Assembly (NCBI RefSeq): GCF_009873495.1
Contig: NZ_CP046703.1
Location: 2,852,001 to 2,916,000 of the forward strand
DNA length: 64,000 nucleotides
DNA from: Nostoc sp. ATCC 53789
Lineage (GTDB): Bacteria > Cyanobacteriota > Cyanobacteriia > Cyanobacteriales > Nostocaceae
Reading direction: 5' to 3'
Shown: in pieces, positions 56,801 to 63,515 of the stretch
Layout: each line of letters starts with the position of its first letter
Position numbering within the stretch: the stretch's first letter is position 1
Notes under the pieces: generated by a model
Told to the model about the DNA's origin: nothing
Seen by the model: only the letters and a program-made list of their open reading frames with translations
Databases searched by the model: none
Program-made: the position numbers and the translations under genes

Positions 56801-56913
56801 CGATCGCACTTGATTTGACAACCCAACAAGAGAGCCATAAAGTCACAACAGTACGGACTGTAATTCCTCCAGACTTGCCAAACTTGCAGCTAGATGAACT
56901 ACTGGGTATGTAA
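53818..56913 (+). CDS. Large repeat-containing acidic protein, conserved cyanobacterial N- and C-termini
   Basis: A 1031-residue protein that I do not recognise as a named family. The N-terminus (WQFLIQKQGARSWHILESPN, about 1-115) looks like a compact beta domain. Residues about 139-306 are five tandem copies of a 32-residue unit (ENLDTAPEE..ITLDEAIAVS, AEL.TTVVPDE), the fourth being longer. About 683-730 are three copies of a 16-residue unit (FQEESVAEVETQ.NEQ). The rest is acidic, with beta-type domains near 355-500 and at the C-terminus (LIVVRVVLPEVPPQVVVKLW onward). No signal or membrane helix. It may be a scaffold; that is a guess. It is monocistronic. Confidence 0.78.
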   Translation: MEHWQFLIQKQGARSWHILESPNLEILEGQYRVLARSSFSNTDVEVRVTHSSTQEIQPTRRIFKRSRRTNSEGLMAVIPFTYFDAGVWELRCNGDLMSDLLGKSWQYSVQIKVLSEEEEAEQRKNLESNLLNQADTVSENLDTAPEERAITLDEAIAVSAELPTTVVPDEENLDTAPEEPAITLDEAIAVSAELATTVVPDEENLDTAPEETVITLDEAIAVSAELATTVVSDEGNLDTAPEEPAITLDEAIAVSAELEIATDSNPVTTVVPDEENLDADPEEPTITLDEAIAVSAELATTVVPDETGKDIVIDDPVSPVWLKGETAEQILQNLIDLALPDSELLLNDEEVTDSPAAEPPLLLTLDRDSYIARWGQALTINGHIELKDKTNLEQGETLSPKGLQALELGIELRSPLESEILTQIRHLPDQELPFTINTSIDIPADFESKLILADISLYGRFTDVDEIIRLASQSFTITADVTELLAITAAAKPSTSLNDPIAPSDSPDASTEPETAVRIDLKLFNLVKISKTDQSQILNPSPNTALPPQINLQVLRETTLRKSKNSGNSPQLPKLPPLQIDANPQTDVIAESPTQEEVLEKDTTIAAINLEQLVIKQRRMSILDTTFPYLRRVQALPGDAEEEVNNVSPDTLEVEAAEDFSQLNAIVAEDENIPELVLDDAHFQEESVAEAETQPNEQLQEESVAEVETQQNEQFQEESVAEVKTQPNAQFITTGNLYSSPLLRKWMQSQGYSLPESINELESQNYDRNLPAQQTQLFLSAGTPDVDVDLPLSLDDATETWEESQESVFDLENLGEDADTANEADLETVEDPVVEKVSEPTLSMALVRQLPPPPPPIKVNIASAWLAQEIVVDDTDSELEADATNNYLLEEDKQPLLALSPSLSISAGAIEPLPIPQLYVPEGELIADKLIIVRVVLPEVPPQVVVKLWVEDYQTRWLLDGPHLLTNLLPSALGGLEVMTQLKIPFGCIEIRIEAIALDLTTQQESHKVTTVRTVIPPDLPNLQLDELLGM
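54232..54735 (+). repeat. Five in-frame 96-nt tandem repeats, four of them carrying HIP1
   Basis: Each copy encodes ENLDTAPEE...LDEAIAVSAEL...TTVVPDE. In four of the five the codons for EAIA contain GCGATCGC; in the fourth copy it is GCAATCGC. The fourth unit also carries a short insertion. High nucleotide identity between units points to recent expansion or ongoing conversion. Confidence 0.9.
55864..56007 (+). repeat. Three in-frame 48-nt tandem repeats
   Basis: Three copies of a unit encoding FQEESVAE(A/V)(E/K)TQxN(E/A)Q lie in the same gene. They are nearly identical in sequence. Length variation between strains would be expected, always in multiples of 16 residues. Confidence 0.85.
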
Positions 56914-56919
56914 CTCAGG

Positions 56920-57065
56920 GATGAAGGGGAATTGGGGATTGGGCATGGGCAAGAGGACTTGGGGACAAGGAGAATTGGGGACAAGAGGTGAGAAGTTGAA
57001 ACAAGTCTTTCCCCTTGTCCCCAATTCTCCCCTGCCTCCCCTGCCCCTTGTCCTCTGCTCCCCTT
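56920..57065. repeat. Imperfect GGGGACAAG/AGAATTGGG repeats and complementary arm
   Basis: Short purine-rich units (GGGGACAAGG, AGAATTGGGG) are followed from about 57008 by their complement (CTTGTCCCCAATTCTCC). Together they form a long imperfect hairpin just after the repeat-protein gene, perhaps its terminator. A similar arrangement is found near 50740-50830 and 60140-60290. Confidence 0.65.
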
Positions 57066-57172
57066 CTCTCCCAAGATGGGCTGTGTTAAAAATCTTTAGA
57101 ATTTCAAAAATCTGGCAGAATTTGCAGTAAGCTCATTTTGAATTGTAGTGTTATTTAGCAGGAACTTTTACT

Positions 57173-57283
57173 ATGGCAGCTTCCTTTTTGCCTTCTATCT
57201 TCGTTCCCATCATTGGTTGGGTTTTGCCAGCTATAACCTTCGCATTTCTGTTTTTATACATTGAAAGCGACGATATCAGCTGA
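57173..57283 (+). CDS. psaI: Photosystem I reaction centre subunit VIII
   Basis: A 36-residue single-helix subunit of photosystem I that lies at the trimer interface with PsaL. The sequence has the family core [19 protein letters not shown], then [10 protein letters not shown] at the C-terminal end. The gene is too short for routine ORF calls. AGCAGGAA at 57158-57165 is a suitable ribosome-binding site. It is not followed by psaL here. A hairpin terminator lies at 57377. Confidence 0.93.
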   Translation: MAASFLPSIFVPIIGWVLPAITFAFLFLYIESDDIS

Positions 57284-57285
57284 TT

Positions 57286-57360
57286 TAGTCATGAGTCATT
57301 AGTCATTAGTCATTAGTCATTTGCGAAAAACAAATGACAAAGGATAAAGGACAAATGACT
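57286..57360. repeat. Seven-base tandem repeats (TTAGTCA and AAATGAC units)
   Basis: Several TTAGTCA units are followed by complementary AAATGAC/AAAGGAC units, the same STRR family as at 38266 and 39313. Located between the psaI stop and its terminator. Confidence 0.85.
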
Positions 57361-57376
57361 ATTGACCAAAATTAAT

Positions 57377-57408
57377 ACCGCCTATCTCATAGAGACAGGC
57401 GGTTTTTT
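57377..57408 (+). terminator. Intrinsic terminator after psaI
   Basis: ACCGCCT at 57377-57383 pairs with AGGCGGT at 57397-57403, and the stem runs into TTTTTT. It ends the psaI transcript and, on the other strand, could serve the psbEFLJ operon (end at 57475), where A-rich sequence lies on its left. Confidence 0.88.
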
Positions 57409-57474
57409 AAGGTTGATTTCTCAACAAATGCTAGAAAATCCTAACTTATAATGTTCGGTTCAAACTAACTAATG

Positions 57475-57594
57475 TTAAATCGAAGAACCGAGTCCGGCGT
57501 AGGCACCATAAAAGAAAATGCCCAAGACTGTAATTATACCTAAACCTGCGATCGTAGCGACGACCCACAGGGGAATTCTCCCACTTCCAGACAC
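57475..57594 (-). CDS. psbJ: Photosystem II protein J
   Basis: A 39-residue single-helix subunit of photosystem II near the plastoquinone channel. GTG start at 57594, then [38 protein letters not shown] to TAA. It is the last gene of psbEFLJ, 70 bp after psbL, and too short for most ORF finders. The GTG start is preceded by AGGGAGGAG on the minus strand. Confidence 0.95.
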
Positions 57595-57664
57595 AGCTTC
57601 TCTCCTCCCTTAACAACAAATCAACACACGCTCAACAAACAAAAATTAAAAAGAGTAGTTCCAG

Positions 57665-57787
57665 TTAGTTAAAGAAGTAACTAGAAAACAGAATCCCCAG
57701 AACGAAAACTAGTAGTAGTCCCAGGTATAGCGAAGTCCGGTTTAGTTCAACCGGCTGATTATTGGGATTGGGCGATCTTTCTACCAT
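57665..57787 (-). CDS. psbL: Photosystem II protein L
   Basis: A 40-residue single-helix subunit at the photosystem II monomer interface, needed for QA function. The sequence [20 protein letters not shown], then [20 protein letters not shown], is the complete family pattern. The true start is ATG 57787; a longer frame to 57877 overlaps psbF in another reading frame and is spurious. It follows psbF after 8 bp. Confidence 0.96.
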   Translation of the reverse strand: MVERSPNPNNQPVELNRTSLYLGLLLVFVLGILFSSYFFN

Positions 57788-57795
57788 AATTGCTC

Positions 57796-57933
57796 CTAAC
57801 GGTGAATAAATTGCATTGCGGCGATCGCGCCTAAAAAGAATACAGTTGGTACACCTAAAGTGTGTACTGCCAGCCATCTAACGGTAAAAATTGGATAGGT
57901 AACTGGTTGATTGATGTTATTGCCGCTAGTCAT
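57796..57933 (-). CDS. psbF: Cytochrome b559 beta subunit
   Basis: A 45-residue subunit that, with PsbE, holds the b559 haem of photosystem II. ATG 57933, [20 protein letters not shown], then [20 protein letters not shown] with the axial His (AVHTLG), ending QFIHR. It lies 9 bp downstream of psbE and 8 bp upstream of psbL, the standard operon order. A HIP1 site lies inside the gene. Confidence 0.96.
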   Translation of the reverse strand: MTSGNNINQPVTYPIFTVRWLAVHTLGVPTVFFLGAIAAMQFIHR

Positions 57934-57942
57934 GATCTCAAA

Positions 57943-58191
57943 CTACTTTCCAATAAATTGTTCAACTTGTTTTTTAGCTTCAAAACGGTTCTTCACAATA
58001 GGCACTTCTTGCCGTGCTGGTGTGAAATACTCATTGGGACGTGGTGTACCAAAAGCATCATAAGCCAGTCCGGTGCTGACAAATAGCCAACCAGCAATAA
58101 ACAATGCTGGGATGGTGATGCTGTGAATTACCCAGTAACGAACGCTAGTAATGATGTCCGAAAACGGACGTTCTCCAGTGGTACCTGACAT
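57943..58191 (-). CDS. psbE: Cytochrome b559 alpha subunit
   Basis: An 82-residue alpha subunit of cytochrome b559, essential for photosystem II assembly. The helix holds the axial haem His in [20 protein letters not shown]; the lumenal part has [18 protein letters not shown] and [20 protein letters not shown]. First of the four psb genes. The ycf48 and rubA genes lie upstream on the same strand, the conserved cyanobacterial order. About 190 bp with seven-base ACCTGTA repeats separate it from ycf48. Confidence 0.97.
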   Translation of the reverse strand: MSGTTGERPFSDIITSVRYWVIHSITIPALFIAGWLFVSTGLAYDAFGTPRPNEYFTPARQEVPIVKNRFEAKKQVEQFIGK

Positions 58192-58382
58192 TTAGATCCC
58201 TACCTTATACATAGAGTGTTATTGAGTTTATTATCCTACAAAGTTAAGAAAGAGTTACAAGTTGCAAAGTTCTTCTCAGAAATTAGATATTGGGATTAGG
58301 GGAGAGGTTATGGGTGACAGGGGAGAGGGAATAATCTGTAACCTGTAACCTGTACCCTATTCCCTTCTTCACTCCCCACTCA

Positions 58383-59402
58383 CTAAGCCGCCTCTGGGGA
58401 AGTGGTTTCAGGGTTTGGTAAATATTTGAGCAAAACGCCGCGATCGCCAATTATAAATCCCCGTTCTGGCTCTAAGAACACAATCTTATACAAATTAGCC
58501 GCAACTTCTTCTATGTCACGGTCTTTTTCCCAGGTTTTGCCACCGTCGCCACTGCGTAGCAAATTACCGCTACCGCCACCTACCCAAATTTCATCGGGTG
58601 TACGATATGCCAAATCCAGTAAACCCCAACTGGTGGATAACTCTGGATATTTTGCCTCTTGCCATTCTTCAGGTTTAGTTGGGTCACTAAACTGAACTTG
58701 ACCTCCTCTAGCTAGCAACCACAATTGCCCATTTTCAGTAAAACCCATGTTTTCTAACCGCCGAGAATTATTGCGGTTATGAGGTACCCAAGCATCTTGC
58801 CCTGGTTCCCAAGTCGAGTAGAAACTACCCTTAGCGGAAACCGCAATATATTTACCATCAGCAGAACGTTCCAAGTTACGCACTACACCGACTGCTGATT
58901 CCACCTGGGCTTTCCAGTTTTTGCCGCCGTCTGTGGTCTTATATATGGCTCCAACATCAGTAGCCATTTCAGCTGTATTGTCTGATAGTGCCTTAACTGC
59001 GATCGGGCTACCTGGTAGCTTTTCGCTCAGGGGAATACGCGACCAAGAAGCACCTTCATCCGTGGTATGCAGCAACAGTCCAGGCTCTCCGGCAATCCAG
59101 CCTTCTTTACCTGCAAAACTTACTGAGTCAAAACGATACTTTTGCTCATCCAGTTGCAGTGTTATTGGTTTCCAGGTATTACCACCGTCATTGGTTTCCA
59201 ATAGGGTGGCATTGCTACCTACTAAGTAGCCATGCTCAGGGTTATTAGTAAAAGCAATATCCAGTAGATTCGATTCTGTTGGTACAGAAATGACTTTCCA
59301 GGGGTTGTAGCTAACAGAAGGAACTTTGCTACAACCGATGCACATGATGACTACTATTAACAAGGCAGCTATTCGTTGCCAACCTTTCACAATTGAATGC
59401 AT
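58383..59402 (-). CDS. ycf48: Photosystem II assembly factor Ycf48 (HCF136)
   Basis: A 339-residue lumenal assembly factor that binds precursor D1 in early photosystem II complexes. The N-terminus is a lipoprotein signal (IAALLIVVIMCIGCSK, lipidated Cys24). The body is a seven-bladed propeller with repeated (D/E)GGxTW motifs: TNDGGNTWKP, TDEGASWSRI, TDGGKNWKAQ and SGDGGKTWEKD. It is followed by psbEFLJ and preceded by rubA on the same strand, so the cluster brings the assembly factors and cytochrome b559 together. Confidence 0.95.
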   Translation of the reverse strand: MHSIVKGWQRIAALLIVVIMCIGCSKVPSVSYNPWKVISVPTESNLLDIAFTNNPEHGYLVGSNATLLETNDGGNTWKPITLQLDEQKYRFDSVSFAGKEGWIAGEPGLLLHTTDEGASWSRIPLSEKLPGSPIAVKALSDNTAEMATDVGAIYKTTDGGKNWKAQVESAVGVVRNLERSADGKYIAVSAKGSFYSTWEPGQDAWVPHNRNNSRRLENMGFTENGQLWLLARGGQVQFSDPTKPEEWQEAKYPELSTSWGLLDLAYRTPDEIWVGGGSGNLLRSGDGGKTWEKDRDIEEVAANLYKIVFLEPERGFIIGDRGVLLKYLPNPETTSPEAA

Positions 59403-59634
59403 TAGTATTTCTTAAGTTGTTTCTAAATTTCTGTAGGTGTTCTGTAAAAGGTTTACCTTATACCAGTTTCGGATTTTGGATTGTAGATTTGGAATTAAAA
59501 AGCTTTCCAAAAATCCCAAAAAATCTTAGCCCAATATGGTATTGAGGGTCATTGCCGCTCTACGGAACTGGTAAAACGACACAATTATGTGATTTTAATT
59601 ACACAATAACTCCCTATTTCCCAAATAACGGCCG

Positions 59635-59970
59635 TCATTGTAAGCCGTAGAGACTGATAAAAAACAAGAAGCCAAGGGCCAAAGCGCCAAAAATTAAGAT
59701 ATTCTTTTGGGTTGGCGTTAGGTTATTGACACCCAAACCGTAACCGAGATTTTCTTTGAAACCGGATGCAGTACCCGCAGGGCCGATGTTGGCAAAAGCG
59801 GTTTTCTTGGCACTACAAACTGGACAGCGCCAATTTATAGGCAGTTCTGCAAAGAGTATCCCTGAAGGAATATCATGCTTGTCGTCTCCCTTTTCAGGTT
59901 CGTAAACATAACCGCAGGCGCGACACTCGTAGCGGTCTAACACCGGAGTCTCAACAGCTGGTTCGCTCAT
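59635..59970 (-). CDS. rubA: Membrane-anchored rubredoxin
   Basis: A 111-residue rubredoxin needed for photosystem II (and partly photosystem I) accumulation. The iron centre cysteines are 16, 19, 49 and 52 (YECRACGY, WRCPVC). The C-terminus holds one membrane helix (ILIFGALALGFLFFISLYGL). The start is ATG 59970 (MSEPAVETPVLDRYE), preceded by GAGG on the minus strand; the longer frame to 60051 is not supported. First gene of the rubA-ycf48-psbEFLJ cluster. Confidence 0.95.
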   Translation of the reverse strand: MSEPAVETPVLDRYECRACGYVYEPEKGDDKHDIPSGILFAELPINWRCPVCSAKKTAFANIGPAGTASGFKENLGYGLGVNNLTPTQKNILIFGALALGFLFFISLYGLQ

Positions 59971-60320
59971 GGCTAGGGCCTCGCAGAGGAGAATTCTTAA
60001 ATATACGTTAAAAATTATGACATAATTGTCAGGCTTTTCTATCACTATCAAAAGCTAATTAAATACTTGAAGTGTATCTATTTCCCAGATTTCAGAAAAA
60101 CCAAACATATATAATGTAAAAGAAAGTTACGCAGTTAAGGGATTGGGCATTGGGGAGGCAGTGCGGTCTTGGGGTCTCCCCAAGTGGAGCAACTGCCGTC
60201 ATTGGGCATTGGGCATGGGGTATTAGTTATTAATTCTTCTCTCCTCTGCTCCCCCTGCTCCCTCATCTTCCCACTCCCCACTCCTCACTTAAAATACTCC
60301 ATAAGCGGTAGATACTCATT
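59971..60320. other. Divergent intergenic region, rubA to ndhC
   Basis: About 350 bp holding the promoters of two photosynthesis-related units. From about 60140 to 60290 it carries GGGGCATTGGG-type and CTCCCCTGCTCCC-type repeats that can pair. No gene is seen, although a frame is open from 60169. Confidence 0.5.
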
Positions 60321-60683
60321 GTGTTTGTCCTCAGCGGTTACGAGTACCTTCTAGGCTTCTTCATAATCTGTAGCCTAGTACCTGCCTTAGCGCTCTCAGC
60401 TTCCAAGCTCCTACGACCCAGTAGTTACAGCCCAGAACGTCGCACTACTTATGAATCTGGTATGGAACCCATCGGGGGAGCCTGGATTCAGTTCAACATC
60501 CGCTACTACATGTTTGCTCTAGTCTTCGTCGTCTTTGATGTGGAGACTGTTTTCTTGTATCCTTGGGCGGTAGCTTTCCACCGTTTGGGGCTATTGGCTT
60601 TTATTGAAGCGCTAGTCTTTATTGCAATTCTTGTAGTCGCTTTAGTTTACGCATGGCGTAAAGGAGCTTTGGAATGGTCTTGA
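60321..60683 (+). CDS. ndhC: NAD(P)H-quinone oxidoreductase subunit 3 (NdhC)
   Basis: A 120-residue three-helix membrane subunit of the NDH-1 complex, which works in respiration, cyclic electron flow and CO2 uptake. Family marks: [40 protein letters not shown] and [13 protein letters not shown] 60321 is the start ([13 protein letters not shown]). Its stop overlaps ndhK by 10 bp, which implies translational coupling, as in other cyanobacterial ndhCKJ operons. Confidence 0.96.
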   Translation: MFVLSGYEYLLGFFIICSLVPALALSASKLLRPSSYSPERRTTYESGMEPIGGAWIQFNIRYYMFALVFVVFDVETVFLYPWAVAFHRLGLLAFIEALVFIAILVVALVYAWRKGALEWS

Positions 60684-61411
60684 ATTCTAATTTAACAACT
60701 CAGGACAAACAGCGAATCATCAACCCCATTGAGCGGACTACAATCACTCAAGACCTTTCAGAAAACGTCATTTTGACGACGGTTGATGACCTCTACGACT
60801 GGGCGCGGCTTTCTAGTCTGTGGCCCTTGCTGTTTGGTACTGCTTGCTGCTTTATTGAGTTTGCAGCTTTAATTGGCTCCCGATTTGACTTTGACCGTTT
60901 TGGACTAATTCCCCGTTCTAGCCCCCGCCAAGCCGATTTAATTATTACGGCAGGGACTATCACGATGAAGATGGCTCCCCAACTGGTGCGTCTTTATGAA
61001 CAAATGCCAGAACCGAAGTATGTAATTGCGATGGGAGCTTGCACAATTACTGGCGGGATGTTCAGCGTTGATTCCCCCACAGCAGTGCGCGGAGTCGATA
61101 AACTGATTCCTGTAGATGTTTACTTGCCTGGTTGTCCTCCCCGTCCAGAAGCAATTATCGACGCAATCATTAAGCTGCGGAAGAAAATCTCCAATGAATC
61201 GATGCAAGAGCGGGATAAAATTAAGCAAACTCACCGCTACTACAGCACGACTCATAACCTGAAGCCAGTAGAGGAAATCTTAACTGGTAAGTATTTGCAG
61301 TCAGATACTCGCTCTGCACCACCGAAGGAATTAGCAGAAGCGATTGGTATGCCAATACCACCTGCACTACTGACAGCAAAGGCACAAAAGGAGGAACAAA
61401 CCCGTGGCTGA
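60674..61411 (+). CDS. ndhK: NAD(P)H-quinone oxidoreductase subunit K
   Basis: A 245-residue peripheral-arm subunit that carries the terminal iron-sulfur cluster N2 of NDH-1. Ligands are in [12 protein letters not shown] (two Cys), [11 protein letters not shown] and [10 protein letters not shown]. The adjacent segments [20 protein letters not shown] and [20 protein letters not shown] are invariant in the family. The C-terminal 50 residues are the usual extension in cyanobacteria. ATG 60674 overlaps ndhC; its stop overlaps ndhJ by 8 bp. Confidence 0.97.
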   Translation: MVLNSNLTTQDKQRIINPIERTTITQDLSENVILTTVDDLYDWARLSSLWPLLFGTACCFIEFAALIGSRFDFDRFGLIPRSSPRQADLIITAGTITMKMAPQLVRLYEQMPEPKYVIAMGACTITGGMFSVDSPTAVRGVDKLIPVDVYLPGCPPRPEAIIDAIIKLRKKISNESMQERDKIKQTHRYYSTTHNLKPVEEILTGKYLQSDTRSAPPKELAEAIGMPIPPALLTAKAQKEEQTRG

Positions 61412-61934
61412 AGAAGAATCTAAACCAGTACCAGCAGAAAAAGAAGAGTCATTGGTACAAGCGGGTAAAGTTTCCCAGTGGTTGACGGAAAATGGTTTTG
61501 ACCATGAGTTTTTAGCACCGGATAAGAATGGTGTAGAGATAATTAAAGTGGCGGCAGATTTCTTGCTTCCCACCGCTACAGCCCTTTATGCTTATGGGTT
61601 TAATTATCTCCAGTGTCAAGGTGGTATAGACCTTGGCCCAGGACAAGAATTGGTGAGTATGTATCACTTGATTAAAGTCGGTGATAATAGCGATCGCCCC
61701 GAAGAAGTTCGAGTTAAGGTGTTCTTACCACGGGAAAATCCTGTAGTGCCTTCTGTGTACTGGATTTGGAAGACCGCAGATTGGCAAGAACGCGAGTCTT
61801 ACGATATGTACGGCATTATCTACGAAGGACACCCAAATCTCAAGCGGATTTTGATGCCAGAAGATTGGGTAGGTTGGCCTTTGCGGAAAGATTACATCTC
61901 GCCTGATTTCTACGAGTTGCAAGACGCTTATTAG
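61404..61934 (+). CDS. ndhJ: NAD(P)H-quinone oxidoreductase subunit J
   Basis: A 176-residue homologue of the 30-kDa (NuoC) subunit of complex I, on the peripheral arm of NDH-1. The signature is [20 protein letters not shown], then [20 protein letters not shown]. The N-terminus is charged. GTG 61404 is the start; its overlap with ndhK and the GGAGG at 61390-61394 support it. Third and last gene of ndhCKJ; a hairpin terminator follows. Confidence 0.96.
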   Translation: MAEEESKPVPAEKEESLVQAGKVSQWLTENGFDHEFLAPDKNGVEIIKVAADFLLPTATALYAYGFNYLQCQGGIDLGPGQELVSMYHLIKVGDNSDRPEEVRVKVFLPRENPVVPSVYWIWKTADWQERESYDMYGIIYEGHPNLKRILMPEDWVGWPLRKDYISPDFYELQDAY

Positions 61935-61947
61935 AGATTGCTGAATG

Positions 61948-61967
61948 AGACGCGATTCATCGCGTCT
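61948..61967. repeat. AGACGCGAT palindrome
   Basis: AGACGCGAT at 61948-61956 pairs perfectly with ATCGCGTCT at 61959-61967 around a two-base loop. It belongs to the TAGAGACGCG hairpin family dispersed through the region (28737, 45717, and a half copy near 38362). Confidence 0.8.
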
Positions 61968-61992
61968 GTACAATATAGTTTCGGCAGTGATT

Positions 61993-62028
61993 AACCCCTT
62001 TCCGGTGGCGGAGAGGGGTTATGTTTTT
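61993..62028 (+). terminator. Intrinsic terminator of ndhCKJ
   Basis: AACCCCTTTCCG at 61993-62004 pairs with CGGAGAGGGGTT at 62009-62020 (one wobble, GTGG loop), followed by ATGTTTTT. It lies about 60 bp after the ndhJ stop. Confidence 0.82.
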
Positions 62029-62198
62029 GGTGTTTTTATATAAAGTTGGTTGACAAAATTTGCTGTAATTCATTGACTGTATTTACAAGTGCGGGCTTTG
62101 CCTACGCAATTCCTGAGTAGTGAAAACTAATTGTCCTGTTTTAACGCAGAGGGGCGCGGAGGGAAACACGGAGGTTCGCAAAGGAGGGAGAGGTGCGA

Positions 62199-63500
62199 TT
62201 ATTCATTTGGAGGTAAAATATACAAGCCTGTTTTAGCATTAGAATCGGGTAGAATCTCTCGGCTACTTTTAATGTTTTTACTTTCGCATAGAGCCGCAAA
62301 AGATTGCAAACTATCTAATCTGGCTGAAAGTTCGCTGAGAGTGTCTAAATATTCAGCTATCGCAATTTGACGATATGTCCACGCTTGATCTAACTGGGAG
62401 CTATGAGACATTGTAAACTCTACATCAACATTGGTTTTCTTGCGTTGAATTTGCTCAGAAGATAAAGTGTGATCGCTTGGGGAAATATCGATAATTCTTT
62501 CTGTTCTTTCTGTAGTAATATGATCTTGAAAACGAGTATTTGCAAAACGATAAGCTGTAGATAAATAAGAGTTCTCATCACAGATTAATTCATCGCCCCA
62601 TCTTTGGGCTACTTGTTTAAATTTCGGGACTTCTACAGCAAGTAATTCTTTAGCTTCTTGATGTTTACCAATTTCTAGAAGTAGATTAGCTTCTGTTGCT
62701 GTAGCTACTGCCCAACCCTGAATAGACACATCAGTATTGAGCATTAATTCTGCATCTAATGCTGGGGTAATTTGTATGGCTTGATTAGCTAAAAATAAAC
62801 GTACTCTAGAAGCAACTTTGAGAGATTCTCTAGATGATTCATTAGGAAAGCGTTTACGATCGTCAAGTTCAGCATTTAAAGCAGCAATTTCCTTAATTAA
62901 CATTGCTTGATGAAGATGGGAAATGGCTTTAGCAAGACTTTGTTGTTTCTGTCGGTTATCTTCTACTAATAGATAGAGATAAGCAAGTTGTCCAGAGATA
63001 ATATCTAAACGATTCTCAACACGATTTAAACTATCTTCAAGTCTATTAACACCTTCTTCTACACGATTTAAACCAGCTTCAAGTCGGTTAAAGCCTGCTT
63101 CCATAGAGTGTTGAAGATGACCTAAAGATTTTTGTATTTGGTGCAATTTATAGCCCATATAGGCAAAACCAGCAATGCTGACACCAAGATTTAAAACACT
63201 TGCACCCGCAGCAATTTGAGTTAACCCCATTACTGAAGACAAAGTTTTTTCAATCCCGATTAACTTGTGATAATTCATCCCATGACCAATAATATCCACT
63301 CCACCGATGATTGGAGAAAATGGTAAATCTCTTAGTTTATCAGTTAGTCCAGGTGTTTCTGCTAAATGGCGCACAATTTGACCAGCATTTTCTGTACCTG
63401 ATGCCCATCTAATAACGCTCCCATAGCGTTTCATTGAGCCATCTAATAAACTTTTAATTATTTCTGGATTGTTAACTAAAAGAGAAGTATTAATTATCAT
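62199..63500 (-). CDS. Unrecognised protein with hydrophobic hairpin and five-heptad coiled coil
   Basis: A 433-residue protein of no family I know. Residues about 85-120 form a Gly/Ala-rich hydrophobic stretch (VMGLTQIAAGASVLNLGVSI, AGFAYMGYKL), long enough for one or two membrane passes. At about 133-167 there are five perfect heptads built on MEAGFNR LEAGLNR VEEGVNR, then LEDSLNR VENRLDI, a strong coiled coil. The rest (170-433) is helical and soluble, with no enzyme motif. The layout of amphipathic N-terminus, hydrophobic hairpin and coiled coil recalls alpha-helical pore formers and membrane-bound sensors, but that is only an impression. ATG 63500 follows the upstream gene stop by 15 bp. 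Confidence 0.75.
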   Translation of the reverse strand: MIINTSLLVNNPEIIKSLLDGSMKRYGSVIRWASGTENAGQIVRHLAETPGLTDKLRDLPFSPIIGGVDIIGHGMNYHKLIGIEKTLSSVMGLTQIAAGASVLNLGVSIAGFAYMGYKLHQIQKSLGHLQHSMEAGFNRLEAGLNRVEEGVNRLEDSLNRVENRLDIISGQLAYLYLLVEDNRQKQQSLAKAISHLHQAMLIKEIAALNAELDDRKRFPNESSRESLKVASRVRLFLANQAIQITPALDAELMLNTDVSIQGWAVATATEANLLLEIGKHQEAKELLAVEVPKFKQVAQRWGDELICDENSYLSTAYRFANTRFQDHITTERTERIIDISPSDHTLSSEQIQRKKTNVDVEFTMSHSSQLDQAWTYRQIAIAEYLDTLSELSARLDSLQSFAALCESKNIKSSREILPDSNAKTGLYILPPNE

Positions 63501-63515
63501 TTCAATTATTTATAA

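Noticed and set aside
57788-57877. N-terminal extension of PsbL in the longer frame
   Set aside because: It overlaps psbF in another frame; PsbL is complete from ATG 57787.
60169-60354. Open frame upstream of ndhC
   Set aside because: It lies in repeat sequence and overlaps the ndhC start; no coding character.
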